A DNA stretch of 64,000 bases from contig JAUWMI010000010.1 of assembly GCA_030613245.1 (NCBI GenBank), positions 37,966 to 101,965 of the forward strand. The letters are read 5' to 3'. How positions within the stretch are numbered: position 1 is the first letter of the stretch; each line of letters begins with the position of its first letter. The position numbers and the translations under genes are program-made. Below are positions 52,455-61,059 of this stretch, in pieces. The DNA comes from Candidatus Sumerlaeota bacterium (GTDB taxonomy: Bacteria > Sumerlaeota > Sumerlaeia > MWCT01 > JAUWMI01). Below the pieces are notes generated by a model, which saw nothing but the letters and a program-made list of their open reading frames with translations, searched no databases and had not been told where the DNA came from.

Positions 52455-52802
52455 ATGGAACACGATGAAAAACAAACGGCTGGTAGAAAAATACCACCGC
52501 AACCAGTAAAGATGATGGATTTAATAGACTACCAGAAAGGATCGGTTGTGAGCAGGACAATAATTGATAAAAAGACAGGCACGCTAACCTTGTTCGCTTT
52601 TGATGAAGGACAAGGATTGAGCGAACATACAACACCGTTTGATGCTCTAGTTTACTGTCTTGATGGCGAAGCAGAAGTTGTTATCTCGGGCAAGGCCTTT
52701 CGCTTGAGGGAAGGTGAAATGCTCATTATGCCAGCACATCAGCCACACGCGGTCAGAGCAGTAAAACAGTTCAAAATGATCTTAATAATGATACGATCTT
52801 AA
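52455..52802 (+). CDS. Cupin-domain protein
   Basis: 115 residues, single conserved beta-barrel. The two cupin motifs are recognisable: EGQGLSEHTTPFDALVYCLD (motif 1, with His and Glu/Asp ligands partly altered) and EMLIMPAHQPHAVRAV (motif 2 with His). Small cupins of this kind are metal-dependent enzymes or sensors. ACGGAGGT precedes the ATG by 8 bases. Confidence 0.85.
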   Translation: MEHDEKQTAGRKIPPQPVKMMDLIDYQKGSVVSRTIIDKKTGTLTLFAFDEGQGLSEHTTPFDALVYCLDGEAEVVISGKAFRLREGEMLIMPAHQPHAVRAVKQFKMILIMIRS

Positions 52803-52832
52803 GGCGAATATTATTGAGATTCCCTTCGTCTA

Positions 52833-53894
52833 TCAGTCCTTATTCTCTTTGGTAAGAAATAATGTCTGGGTTGGATAGGCAAACTCAATTCCGCGTTTTT
52901 CAAACTCTTCATTGATTGCAAGGTTAATTCGCTGCTGAATGTCCATATACTTGTTGTAGTCGCTGCTCATAACATAATAAACGACCTCAAAGACAAGACT
53001 GAAATCTCCAAAAGAAGAGAAGTGTGCACGGTCGGAAATAGCATCGTCAACATTCTTTATTATATTTGTGATTATTTCCGGTATTTCTTTTAGCCTTTCG
53101 TGACTTGTCTGATAAGTAACCCCGAGTTTAAAAACGACGCGGCGTTTTTCCATTCTCTTATAGTTACGAAGACGCGAATCGGTGAGGTCAGAATTAGAAA
53201 ACACCAGCTGTTCTCCACCTAAACTACGTACTCGTGTGGTCTTAATGCCAATATGCTGCACGGTTCCCAGATAGTCTCCAATAATAATAAAGTCACCCAC
53301 CTCAAAAGGCCGATCGAATAATATAGCAAAATAATTGAACAGGTCTTTCAAAACTGCCTGGGCCGCCAGGGCAATTGCTATGCCGCCAATGCCAAGCCCA
53401 GCAATTACCGTTGAAATCTCAAAGCCGAGATTATCCAGAAGGAAAACGATAGCGAGGGCCCAAATGATTACTCTTACTGCTGGAAGAATTGCCTGGATAG
53501 ATTTTTCCTTTTTTTCGTCCCTTATCTTCTTTAACCAATACTCTTTGATAATGAATTGGATTATCGATGACAAAAATCTAACCGCAAATATAGTTAATAG
53601 AACTATTCCTAAGACATCAATACTCTTGCTCAAGGTGGGATGTAAAGTTAGGCTCCTCACAGCTAAATAGAATACGCCAAAATAAAGCAATGGCACCAAA
53701 TTCTTTTTGAACATAGTAACCAAGAAATCGTCAAATGCAGTGGTTGTTTTGTCTGCCAATTTTTTAAGACGTGCTAAGATGATGCTTCTGAATATTTTGA
53801 TAGCCAAAACCCCAACAATAAGAATTGTAAGACAAGCGACGTAGTCTAAAACACGATTCTCCCAAAATACCTTCTCTAAGATATCTGTCATCAT
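52833..53894 (-). CDS. MscS-family small-conductance mechanosensitive channel
   Basis: 353 residues with four N-terminal membrane helices. The pore-lining and beta domain region reads GIGGIAIALAAQAVLKDLFN, then YFAILFDRPFEVGDFIIIGD, followed by TTRVRSLGGEQLVFSNSDL, as in MscS. It opens under membrane tension to release solutes during osmotic downshift. AAAGGAGAGG precedes the double ATG start. Alone on the minus strand. Confidence 0.93.
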   Translation of the reverse strand: MMTDILEKVFWENRVLDYVACLTILIVGVLAIKIFRSIILARLKKLADKTTTAFDDFLVTMFKKNLVPLLYFGVFYLAVRSLTLHPTLSKSIDVLGIVLLTIFAVRFLSSIIQFIIKEYWLKKIRDEKKEKSIQAILPAVRVIIWALAIVFLLDNLGFEISTVIAGLGIGGIAIALAAQAVLKDLFNYFAILFDRPFEVGDFIIIGDYLGTVQHIGIKTTRVRSLGGEQLVFSNSDLTDSRLRNYKRMEKRRVVFKLGVTYQTSHERLKEIPEIITNIIKNVDDAISDRAHFSSFGDFSLVFEVVYYVMSSDYNKYMDIQQRINLAINEEFEKRGIEFAYPTQTLFLTKENKD

Positions 53895-54026
53895 ATTACC
53901 TCTCCTTTATCTGAAAACTATGCGCGTATGGCGCCTTCTGCGTATTGGAAAATTGAAAAGTCCATGAAACTTCTATGCTTCATTGTACATAACATAGTTG
54001 AATGAAGATATAGCAACATGTATCAA

Positions 54027-55331
54027 TCAAATGTGAAAATCAAACTTCTTTTTTCTTTTCTCTGCTGCTTCTTCAGCAGACTCTACGCCGAGAAGATTTC
54101 TGCGTAATTTCTCAGCCCTCAGATCCTCTCCTCTTAGCTCGCGGTACATTCGGCTGTTGTTAACGAGAAAGAAATGGGTTGCGTAGCGATTATTCTGAGG
54201 CTGATACCAATCCGGATAGTCCCCTTTGAATTTTTCAATGGCCTCGGGGCCTTCCTCTCTTGCCCTCACGTACGCAATGCGCCGTTGGATGAATGCCTGG
54301 ATATCATCCTGAAGTTGCTGATCTACCTTTGCTGGCTCTCGGGGAGTAATAAAGATTATGGTGCTCAGGACGTCGTCCACTTCAGCCTTATTGGAGAAGA
54401 GGAGATTAAGAACAGGGATTTTTCTCAGGATTGGTACACCAGAAAAACGAACCCGATATTCTCGTTGGTATAATCCGCTCAAGATTAAGGTCTCATCCAG
54501 GCCAAGGAGAGTTGTACTCTTGACTCTTGTCTTATCAAAGTTGACATCATCTGAACCTGGGGCGGCTTCGCCGGTCAATAGTCGGCCAAGTATGCTTATC
54601 CGCGATGCCTCCACATCGAGAAGCACTTGCGTTTCCCCATTCGGCCCACGAGTCCGAAGAATCGTTGGCGTCACATTTAATTCGATCCCAAATGGGTATG
54701 GCCTAATGTCTCCAGTTTCAATCCCGCTGACCTGGAAGACAATTTCTCCACCTGCCAAAAATTCAGCAGGTTGACCATTGAGAGTTGTAAGATGCGGGCG
54801 AGCAATGATTTGCACTTGTTGTTTGTCGGCGTTAGCGATAGCAACATTATAGTCTACCTTGGCATTAAAAAGCTCCCCCCACTGAGTTCTTCTGAAAACA
54901 GGGCCTATTTGTCCGGGGGCCTGGAATCCAATTCCATCTCGATGATGTCTGGTGGCAAAAAAATCGTATTGGACATTGACCAGATTGAGAAAATCAAAGC
55001 CAATACTTTGGGCTACGGTCTCGCTTACAACAACGATGACCACGTCAATCTGGACCATACGATCTCCCTCGGCGATATCACCGCCGGTTAAATCCAGCAC
55101 ATCTTTTTCTTTTTCGAGTATTTTCGTTAGGATATTTTGCTCACGTTCGTCTCGAGTCCAGCCTTTGATTACAACAGTATCGCCCCGGCGTTCCGCCATG
55201 ACCGAGGGAAGATCCTCAAGAAAGAGATTAAGTCTTTTGACCGAATCGTCTATTTCGTCAGCGGAAAGAGGTGGAAAAAGCATCACAAAAATTAAACCTA
55301 TCAGACTCAGCACTCGAAGGTGTTTAGACAT
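54027..55331 (-). CDS. CpaC-like secretin (type II/IV pilus outer-membrane channel family)
   Basis: 434 residues with a signal peptide (LSLIGLIFVMLFPPLSA). Residues about 30-90 look like a BON/N-terminal domain (ERRGDTVVIKGWTRDEREQN). The secretin core follows, with IIARPHLTTLNGQPAEFLAG, GIELNVTPTILRTRG, KSTTLLGLDETLILSGLY and VPILRKIPVLNLLFSNKAEV, as in Tad secretin CpaC/RcpA. A C-terminal tail of about 90 residues is charged. AGGAG precedes the ATG. No other tad or pil gene is near except the TPR lipoprotein upstream, so the channel may serve an unlinked system. Confidence 0.87.
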   Translation of the reverse strand: MSKHLRVLSLIGLIFVMLFPPLSADEIDDSVKRLNLFLEDLPSVMAERRGDTVVIKGWTRDEREQNILTKILEKEKDVLDLTGGDIAEGDRMVQIDVVIVVVSETVAQSIGFDFLNLVNVQYDFFATRHHRDGIGFQAPGQIGPVFRRTQWGELFNAKVDYNVAIANADKQQVQIIARPHLTTLNGQPAEFLAGGEIVFQVSGIETGDIRPYPFGIELNVTPTILRTRGPNGETQVLLDVEASRISILGRLLTGEAAPGSDDVNFDKTRVKSTTLLGLDETLILSGLYQREYRVRFSGVPILRKIPVLNLLFSNKAEVDDVLSTIIFITPREPAKVDQQLQDDIQAFIQRRIAYVRAREEGPEAIEKFKGDYPDWYQPQNNRYATHFFLVNNSRMYRELRGEDLRAEKLRRNLLGVESAEEAAEKRKKKFDFHI

Positions 55332-55354
55332 ATTAGTCTCCTAATCAAAGGAAG

Positions 55355-55377
55355 TTAATGCGCCTTAGGCGCATTAA
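55355..55377. repeat. Palindrome between lipoprotein and secretin genes
   Basis: TTAATGCGCC, loop TTA, GGCGCATTAA: perfect 10-base arms, 23 bases in front of the secretin start on the minus strand. Similar in style to the GGCGG hairpins at 36.7 and 37.1 kb. It could limit or terminate transcription entering the secretin gene. Confidence 0.7.
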
Positions 55378-55394
55378 AGTTGGTTTTGCATCAA

Positions 55395-55988
55395 TCATTT
55401 TAGTGCTTCAAGTCGAGACCTGTATAGTCTTTCTGCTTCTTTATCACCTGCGGCTCGAGCCAGAAGCGCAAGATTCTCCAAGGCGATAACGTTATCCGGT
55501 TCCAATGCTAAAGCTTCCTCATAAGCCGGTCCTGCCAGCTCTACAAGTCCGGCAAGAAAGTATGCTTTACCAAGATTGACAAATGATGGCGCATGATCCG
55601 GCCTCAGGGCAACGGTCATTTCAAGCAGAGTTACAGCCGCAACAGCCTCTCCACGTTGCAACCGAATGGTTCCTAAGTTATACAGAGCCTCTGGGAAGTT
55701 CGGCTCGAGTTCGATGGCTCTTTCGAAACCAACAATAGCCAGATTGTCTTCTCCCTTTTCAGCATGTAAAACAGCGAGATAATAGTGTGAGAGTGCATGG
55801 CGAGGATTTTTTTGCAGCGCTAGCTTAAACAGCTTTTCTGCTTTTTCATCTCTGCCCTCATTAAATGCTTGCAAGGCTGACTCATAGTAAAAGGGAAACG
55901 TTCTGTTTGATCCAGTCAGACCTGTTATGCTACAGGCCGTCAGTATGTAAAAGCACGCTGCGGTACAGACATACGAATAAATGCGCAT
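55395..55988 (-). CDS. TPR lipoprotein
   Basis: About 197 residues. The ATG at 55988, with GGAG 9 bases upstream, opens a lipoprotein signal (MRIYSYVCTAACFYILTAC) with lipobox LTAC. Four to five TPR units follow (ALQAFNEGRDEKAEKLFKLA, ALSHYYLAVLHAEKGEDNLA, EALYNLGTIRLQRGEAVAAV). Secretins often need a TPR lipoprotein pilot such as PilF or TadD for outer-membrane assembly, and this gene lies directly upstream of the secretin on the same strand, so a pilot role is a reasonable inference. Confidence 0.85.
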   Translation of the reverse strand: MRIYSYVCTAACFYILTACSITGLTGSNRTFPFYYESALQAFNEGRDEKAEKLFKLALQKNPRHALSHYYLAVLHAEKGEDNLAIVGFERAIELEPNFPEALYNLGTIRLQRGEAVAAVTLLEMTVALRPDHAPSFVNLGKAYFLAGLVELAGPAYEEALALEPDNVIALENLALLARAAGDKEAERLYRSRLEALK

Positions 55989-56244
55989 AGGTAGCTCCGA
56001 CATCTTGTAAAGATGTCTGCCAAAAAGCTTAACATTAATCAACTACATTAAAATTTTAAACTGCTCCAGGAGCAGACGCAACAAAAATTTATGCTTAGCC
56101 TAGTATTTGTGTAACTGTGTAGAAAGGGGCGAGAAGCAGAGAACAATGCGTAGTTGAACGAGACATATGAGCCGGATAAGGGTTGCAGTTCTGCCACCAA
56201 AGCTGGTACGGTATTCGTCGTAATAACTCACAGGAGGTATTCCC

Positions 56245-57618
56245 GTGGTTGACCCTAGAATCTCTAAATATCGCGAAGCGGCCCTGGCGATGAAAAATGG
56301 CCATTTCCAGGTCGAGGTTCCTCTTGGAGCCGAGGACGAAATTGCGCAACTCGGCAGAGCGTTGCTTGATCTGAGGCATACTTTGGAGAGGAAGTTTGCG
56401 GAAATTAATACGTTGGCCAGAGTTACCGAAAAAATCAACGCGGGGCTTACCCTCGACGAGATTTTGAATGATGTCTTCGATTCGTTTCGTTCAATCATTC
56501 CTTACAGCCGCATCGGATTCTCGCTTTTGGCAGAAAAAGGAACAATTGTTCGCGCCCGTTGGGCACGTTCTGACGCGCCGGTAATGAAGATTACTACGGA
56601 TTATGAGGCCCCTTTACAAGGAAGCAGTCTTCAACAAATTATTGAAACGGGGCAGCCTCGTATCCTTAATGATTTGGAGGCCTACTTGAAAGATCATCCT
56701 AAATCCGAGTCGACAAGCATGATAGTTGAGGAAGGCATGCGCTCCAGTCTGACATGTCCGCTGATCGCTCTGGGCAAACCCATTGGATTCGTGTTCTTCT
56801 CAAGCATGGAGCCCAATACGTACAAGAATGCCCATGTGGAATTGTTTCTCCAAATAGCCGGGCAATTGGCTGTGATCGTGGAAAAGGGCAGGTTGTATCA
56901 GAAGTTGATTGAGCTTAATGAACTAAAGAACAAGTTCCTGGGAATTGCCGCTCACGATCTAAGGAACCCCATAGGGGCTATTAAGGGCTACCTTGAGATT
57001 ATCCTGGAAGGGGTTCTCGGTGAGGTACCAGAATCTCAGCGTGAAATTATGGAGAGAATGGCCAAGATATGTGAAACGATGCTCGACCTTGTCAATAATC
57101 TCCTGGATGTCAGCGCTATCGAATCGGGACAGTTGCAACTTAAGCCCCGAGAAATGAATCTCGCCGAATACCTTCGCGAAAGTCACGAATTTAACAGTCT
57201 TCTGGCCAAAGCCAAGTCTATAGAAATGAAGCTGGAGCTTGAACCGGTCCTGCCCAAGGTAGTTATGGATCCCAATCGCATAAACCAGGTGATCAATAAC
57301 CTGTTCACAAATGCCATTAAGTTTTCCCATCCCAAGACCGCGGTCACCATGCGAGCACGGGTTGTGAGAAATGAAGTACAAATCTCCGTTTCAGACGAAG
57401 GCCAGGGAATTCCTCGAGCGGAGATCTCAAAGATTTTCACAGAGTTTGGCCGGACCACTGTCCGTCCCACGGCGGGCGAGAAGAGCGTAGGCCTTGGGCT
57501 TGCCATTGTCAAACGTATGGTCGAGGCCCATGGCGGGCGTATCTGGGTGGAGAGTGAGGTTGGCGTCGGTTCGACTTTCACCTTCACGCTCCCACTAAAG
57601 AGAGAATCGCAATCGTAG
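56245..57618 (+). CDS. Cytoplasmic sensor histidine kinase (HAMP-like, GAF, HisKA, HATPase)
   Basis: 457 residues, no membrane helix. GTG start with AGGAGG upstream. Residues about 10-50 resemble a HAMP segment without its usual flanking helix ([20 protein letters not shown]). A GAF domain spans about 65-215. HisKA has the phospho-acceptor stretch [20 protein letters not shown]. The ATPase domain has [11 protein letters not shown] (N box), SDEGQGIP (G1), [11 protein letters not shown] (G2) and [11 protein letters not shown]. No response regulator is adjacent, so it is an orphan kinase. The signal is unknown. Confidence 0.92.
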   Translation: MVDPRISKYREAALAMKNGHFQVEVPLGAEDEIAQLGRALLDLRHTLERKFAEINTLARVTEKINAGLTLDEILNDVFDSFRSIIPYSRIGFSLLAEKGTIVRARWARSDAPVMKITTDYEAPLQGSSLQQIIETGQPRILNDLEAYLKDHPKSESTSMIVEEGMRSSLTCPLIALGKPIGFVFFSSMEPNTYKNAHVELFLQIAGQLAVIVEKGRLYQKLIELNELKNKFLGIAAHDLRNPIGAIKGYLEIILEGVLGEVPESQREIMERMAKICETMLDLVNNLLDVSAIESGQLQLKPREMNLAEYLRESHEFNSLLAKAKSIEMKLELEPVLPKVVMDPNRINQVINNLFTNAIKFSHPKTAVTMRARVVRNEVQISVSDEGQGIPRAEISKIFTEFGRTTVRPTAGEKSVGLGLAIVKRMVEAHGGRIWVESEVGVGSTFTFTLPLKRESQS

Positions 57619-57740
57619 GTGTCTTCAGATTAACGCTGATCGCATTAGGCCTGAGCATAATCAACTCGTCGCCATAGCGGTTGACAATTGGATCTCCTAT
57701 TGGCCCTTTGTTATAAGAAGGATTCATGTAAGGGTTTATT

Positions 57741-59117
57741 ATGGAAAATACCCTTCAACTGGAAGTCCTGGAGACAGGTAGAGAATTACTAGCGAGGGCA
57801 GATAAAATAAATCGCCGCTCCTGTCTTTTTTCACGTAGTTACTGGGAAGAAAAGGTTCTCGATATGGTAATGCGGCGTGAAGCCCTGAAGATACAACTCC
57901 TTCGCTATATAGACACGTTTCCTGCTTTGAAAACATATAATCAACGATTGGGTCATTTGGTTCAGTATCTTAGTGACGAACGAGTCCTCAAAGAAAAAAT
58001 CATCCGTTTACTCTTTATTCTGCTGAAGACTCATCCTATTCCTTTAAATATTCTTTATGGACTGGCGACATCTGCGGGTGTTTCTTTTTTTGCTCACAAG
58101 TTTATTGCCGGCACAAGCCCAAGAGAAGCATTTCATTACATTAACCGTCTGATTCGGAAACAGATGACCTGCACTCTGGATATTCTGGGAGAGGCTGTCC
58201 TTAGCGAAAAAGAGGCTGATGAATATGCCCAACGCTATGTGGATTTACTGGAAAACGTTGGACGCATGCTTAAGGAAAACAGCACCTCATTTCAGCTGAA
58301 TGTATCGGTTAAACCATCCTCATTTTATTCACAATTCAAGCCCTCAGCACCGGAGAAGACAGCTGATCGGGTTTGTGAACGTCTTTATCTAATTATGAAG
58401 AAAGCAAAAGAGCTTAATGCCTTTGTTAATCTCGATGTGGAACAATATGATTATCGTGAGGTAACCTTAAGGATTTTCGAAAAGATTGCGTTTGATGATG
58501 AGTTTAAAGATTATCCACATCTGGGGATGGTGATTCAGGCTTATTTAAAAGATGCATTGCCGTTCACTTTACGCGTCATTGAGCTTGCCCGTAGACGCCA
58601 GAGTCCTTTTACTGTTCGCCTGGTGAAGGGTGCATATTGGGATTATGAAATCATAAACGCTCGCCAGCTGGAATGGGAGATTCCTGTTTATGTGGAGAAA
58701 TGGCAGACCGATGCCAGATTTGAGCAGCTGACTCGGATACTGCTGGACAATTTTCCCCAGGTAAGGCTTGCCATTGGTAGCCATAATGTTCGCAGCATCA
58801 GTTACGCGATGGCATACGCGCATAAAAAGGGAATCCGGAAAAGTGATCTGGAATTTCAGTTGCTTTATGGTATGGGCGATGATATTAAAGCGGCTATTGT
58901 CGAGATGGGTTGTCCCTTGCGAGTCTACGCCCCTTATGGGGATCTCATTCCGGGAATGGCTTATCTGGTCCGCCGTATTTTAGAGAACACCTCCAACGAA
59001 TCGTTTTTGCGGCAGCGCTCAGCTGGCAGAATGGCCGCTGAGGAGTTGCTGTGTAATCCTCTGGATTTGGCAAAGGATGAAAATGAACGCACTCAATTTA
59101 TCAGCATTCCGCAATGA
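57741..59117 (+). CDS. putA: Proline dehydrogenase (PutA N-terminal part)
   Basis: FAD enzyme oxidising proline to pyrroline-5-carboxylate, 458 residues. The N-terminal arm (residues 1-130) is of the PutA type. The barrel has NVSVKPSSFYSQF, FVNLDVEQYDYRE, FTVRLVKGAYWDYE, GSHNVRSI, LLYGMGDDIKAAI and RVYAPYGDLIPGMAYLVRRI, the standard active-site set. It ends in ENERTQFISIPQ and overlaps the P5C dehydrogenase gene by 41 bases in another frame, so the two activities of bifunctional PutA are encoded as separate chains. Confidence 0.93.
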   Translation: MENTLQLEVLETGRELLARADKINRRSCLFSRSYWEEKVLDMVMRREALKIQLLRYIDTFPALKTYNQRLGHLVQYLSDERVLKEKIIRLLFILLKTHPIPLNILYGLATSAGVSFFAHKFIAGTSPREAFHYINRLIRKQMTCTLDILGEAVLSEKEADEYAQRYVDLLENVGRMLKENSTSFQLNVSVKPSSFYSQFKPSAPEKTADRVCERLYLIMKKAKELNAFVNLDVEQYDYREVTLRIFEKIAFDDEFKDYPHLGMVIQAYLKDALPFTLRVIELARRRQSPFTVRLVKGAYWDYEIINARQLEWEIPVYVEKWQTDARFEQLTRILLDNFPQVRLAIGSHNVRSISYAMAYAHKKGIRKSDLEFQLLYGMGDDIKAAIVEMGCPLRVYAPYGDLIPGMAYLVRRILENTSNESFLRQRSAGRMAAEELLCNPLDLAKDENERTQFISIPQ

Positions 59118-60684
59118 ACCAGTTATGAATTTTAGCCTGGTAGAGAATCAGCAGGCAATGCGCAAGGCTATCGCTACTATCAGAAAAGAGCTTGATAAGG
59201 AATATTTTCTGGTAATCGGAGGGAATGCGAAAAAAGGCGTTGAAGTAAAGTCGTCAGAGAATCCGGCCATTCCTGCTGAAATTATTGGCCGTATTCATTT
59301 TGCCAGTGAAGACGATACCAAAGAGGCAGTGGCAGTGGCTGCCAAAAGCTTTGAAAAATGGGCGCGGACTCCTGTTGCAGAACGAGCTAACTGTTTGTTG
59401 CGTGCCGCGGAAATAATGAGAACACGCCGATTAGAACTCTCAGCATGGGAGATTCTGGAATGCGGCAAGAACTGGGAAGAGGCTGACGCTGACATATGCG
59501 AAGCCATTGATTTTCTTGAATACTACGCCCGGGAGACGATACAGCTGGCAGAGAAAAAATTGCTGGGCGACGTTCCCGGCGAGACCAACGAGTATTTCTA
59601 TGAACCCCGGGGAGTAGCTGCCATCGTTTCCCCATGGAACTTTCCGGTGGCAATACTTACCGGAATGAGTTCTGCAGCTCTCGTTACCGGCAATACCGTA
59701 ATCATAAAACCCTCCAGTCAGTCATCGGTTACCGCTGCAAAGCTCACAGAGATTTATATGAAAGCGGGAATGCCGCCGGGAGTGGTTAACTATTTGCCGG
59801 GTAAAGGTTCGGTTATCGGGGAGATCGTCGTCAAGCATCCAAAAGTGGCACTCATAGTCTTTACCGGTTCTGTAGAAGTAGGACTTCGCATTAATAAACT
59901 GGCAGCTGAGGTGAAAGAAGAGCAGAATTTTGTTAAACAAGTCATCACTGAAATGGGTGGCAAGAACGCTATTATTGTTGATTCCACTGCCGACCTTGAC
60001 GAAGCGGTAAAAGGAATAGTGATCTCTGCTTTTGGATATCAAGGGCAGAAATGTTCTGCGTGTTCACGAGTCGTTGTGCTTGAAGACATTTATGATGCGT
60101 TGCTGAATCGTCTGATAGAGGCAACGCGCAGTATTATTATCGGCAAACCAGATGAACCGGAGACTTTTTTAGGTCCGCTGATTGACCGGAATGCCATGGC
60201 TAAGACCAGAGAATATATCGAAATCGGAAAGAAAGAAGGAAGAGTGGCATTGGAAATGGATATTCCTCCAGAGCTCCGGCAAGGGTATTATGTTGCCCCT
60301 GTTATTTTTGCTGACGTGTCGCCAGATAGCCGTATAGCCCAGGAGGAGATTTTTGCCCCTGTGCTTGCTGTGATAAAAGTCAGTCACTTTGCCGAGGCGC
60401 TAAGAGCGGCGAACTCAACCCGGTTTGCACTTACCGGAGGAGTATACTCCAGAACGCCGGGAAACATCGAGCTGGCAAAACGCGAGTTCAAGGTGGGTAA
60501 TTTATACATCAACCGAAAGATCACCGGCGCAGTTGTCGGCAGGCAACCCTTTGGGGGATTCCGTCTGTCAGGGATGGGTTCTAAAGCAGGGGGAGAAGAT
60601 TACCTCCGGCAGTTCTTAGTCCCTCGAACAATTACCGAAAATACTATGCGCCACGGTTTTGCTCCGATTGATACTGCCGATTAG
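59077..60684 (+). CDS. pruA: L-glutamate gamma-semialdehyde (P5C) dehydrogenase
   Basis: 535 residues, NAD-dependent conversion of glutamate semialdehyde to glutamate. The start at 59077 lies inside the proline dehydrogenase gene. The first 50 residues (FRNEPVMNFSLVENQQAMRK) match the linker that in bifunctional PutA proteins joins both domains. ALDH core: IVSPWNFPVAILTGMSSAAL, VFTGSVEVGL, ITEMGGKNAIIVD (Glu), QGQKCSACSRV (catalytic Cys) and QEEIFAPVLAVIK. Proline catabolism thus ends in glutamate. Confidence 0.95.
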   Translation: MKMNALNLSAFRNEPVMNFSLVENQQAMRKAIATIRKELDKEYFLVIGGNAKKGVEVKSSENPAIPAEIIGRIHFASEDDTKEAVAVAAKSFEKWARTPVAERANCLLRAAEIMRTRRLELSAWEILECGKNWEEADADICEAIDFLEYYARETIQLAEKKLLGDVPGETNEYFYEPRGVAAIVSPWNFPVAILTGMSSAALVTGNTVIIKPSSQSSVTAAKLTEIYMKAGMPPGVVNYLPGKGSVIGEIVVKHPKVALIVFTGSVEVGLRINKLAAEVKEEQNFVKQVITEMGGKNAIIVDSTADLDEAVKGIVISAFGYQGQKCSACSRVVVLEDIYDALLNRLIEATRSIIIGKPDEPETFLGPLIDRNAMAKTREYIEIGKKEGRVALEMDIPPELRQGYYVAPVIFADVSPDSRIAQEEIFAPVLAVIKVSHFAEALRAANSTRFALTGGVYSRTPGNIELAKREFKVGNLYINRKITGAVVGRQPFGGFRLSGMGSKAGGEDYLRQFLVPRTITENTMRHGFAPIDTAD

Positions 60685-61059
60685 ACTGGCAAATTGTTTG
60701 TGATGTTTTTCTGATCAACTAAATCAGGCGGCCACGTGGCCGCCTGATTTACATTTTGGCGAACAAGTTCTGCCTGGGTCTTACGGTGCTGCTGGAGGTG
60801 AGAGGATCTCGATTATTGCTCGGTTGAAGATAAAGAGCGTCATTGCCAGGGTCAGACCTCAGAATCAGCCTATCAGGTGAGGAGAAGCAATCTTCAATAG
60901 AAATTAAGGCTTGCGTCCATAAAGCCCTATGCTCACTTCGGGCAAGGCAATTTATTTTAAAATGTAAACCTTTCCTGTTGCTCTCGCGTCTTATAGTATG
61001 AGAGAAAGCAATAAGAAGTGCCTGCTTTTCATACCGAACCCCTAACGGAGAGTAAGGCG
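60685..61059. other. Intergenic region before the repeat lipoprotein
   Basis: About 375 bases with one strong palindrome (60721-60750) and otherwise AT-rich sequence; no gene. Confidence 0.5.
60721..60750. repeat. Perfect 30-base palindrome after the proline operon
   Basis: Arms AAATCAGGCGGCCAC and GTGGCCGCCTGATTT. It lies 36 bases after the P5C dehydrogenase stop. It could act as a transcript-end hairpin or be another mobile palindrome; it has no long T-run. Confidence 0.8.

Noticed and set aside
52291..52635. Minus-strand frame in the gap before the cupin gene, considered as a transposase remnant
   Set aside because: No transposase motif (DDE, HUH or Y1) could be found and it overlaps the cupin gene.
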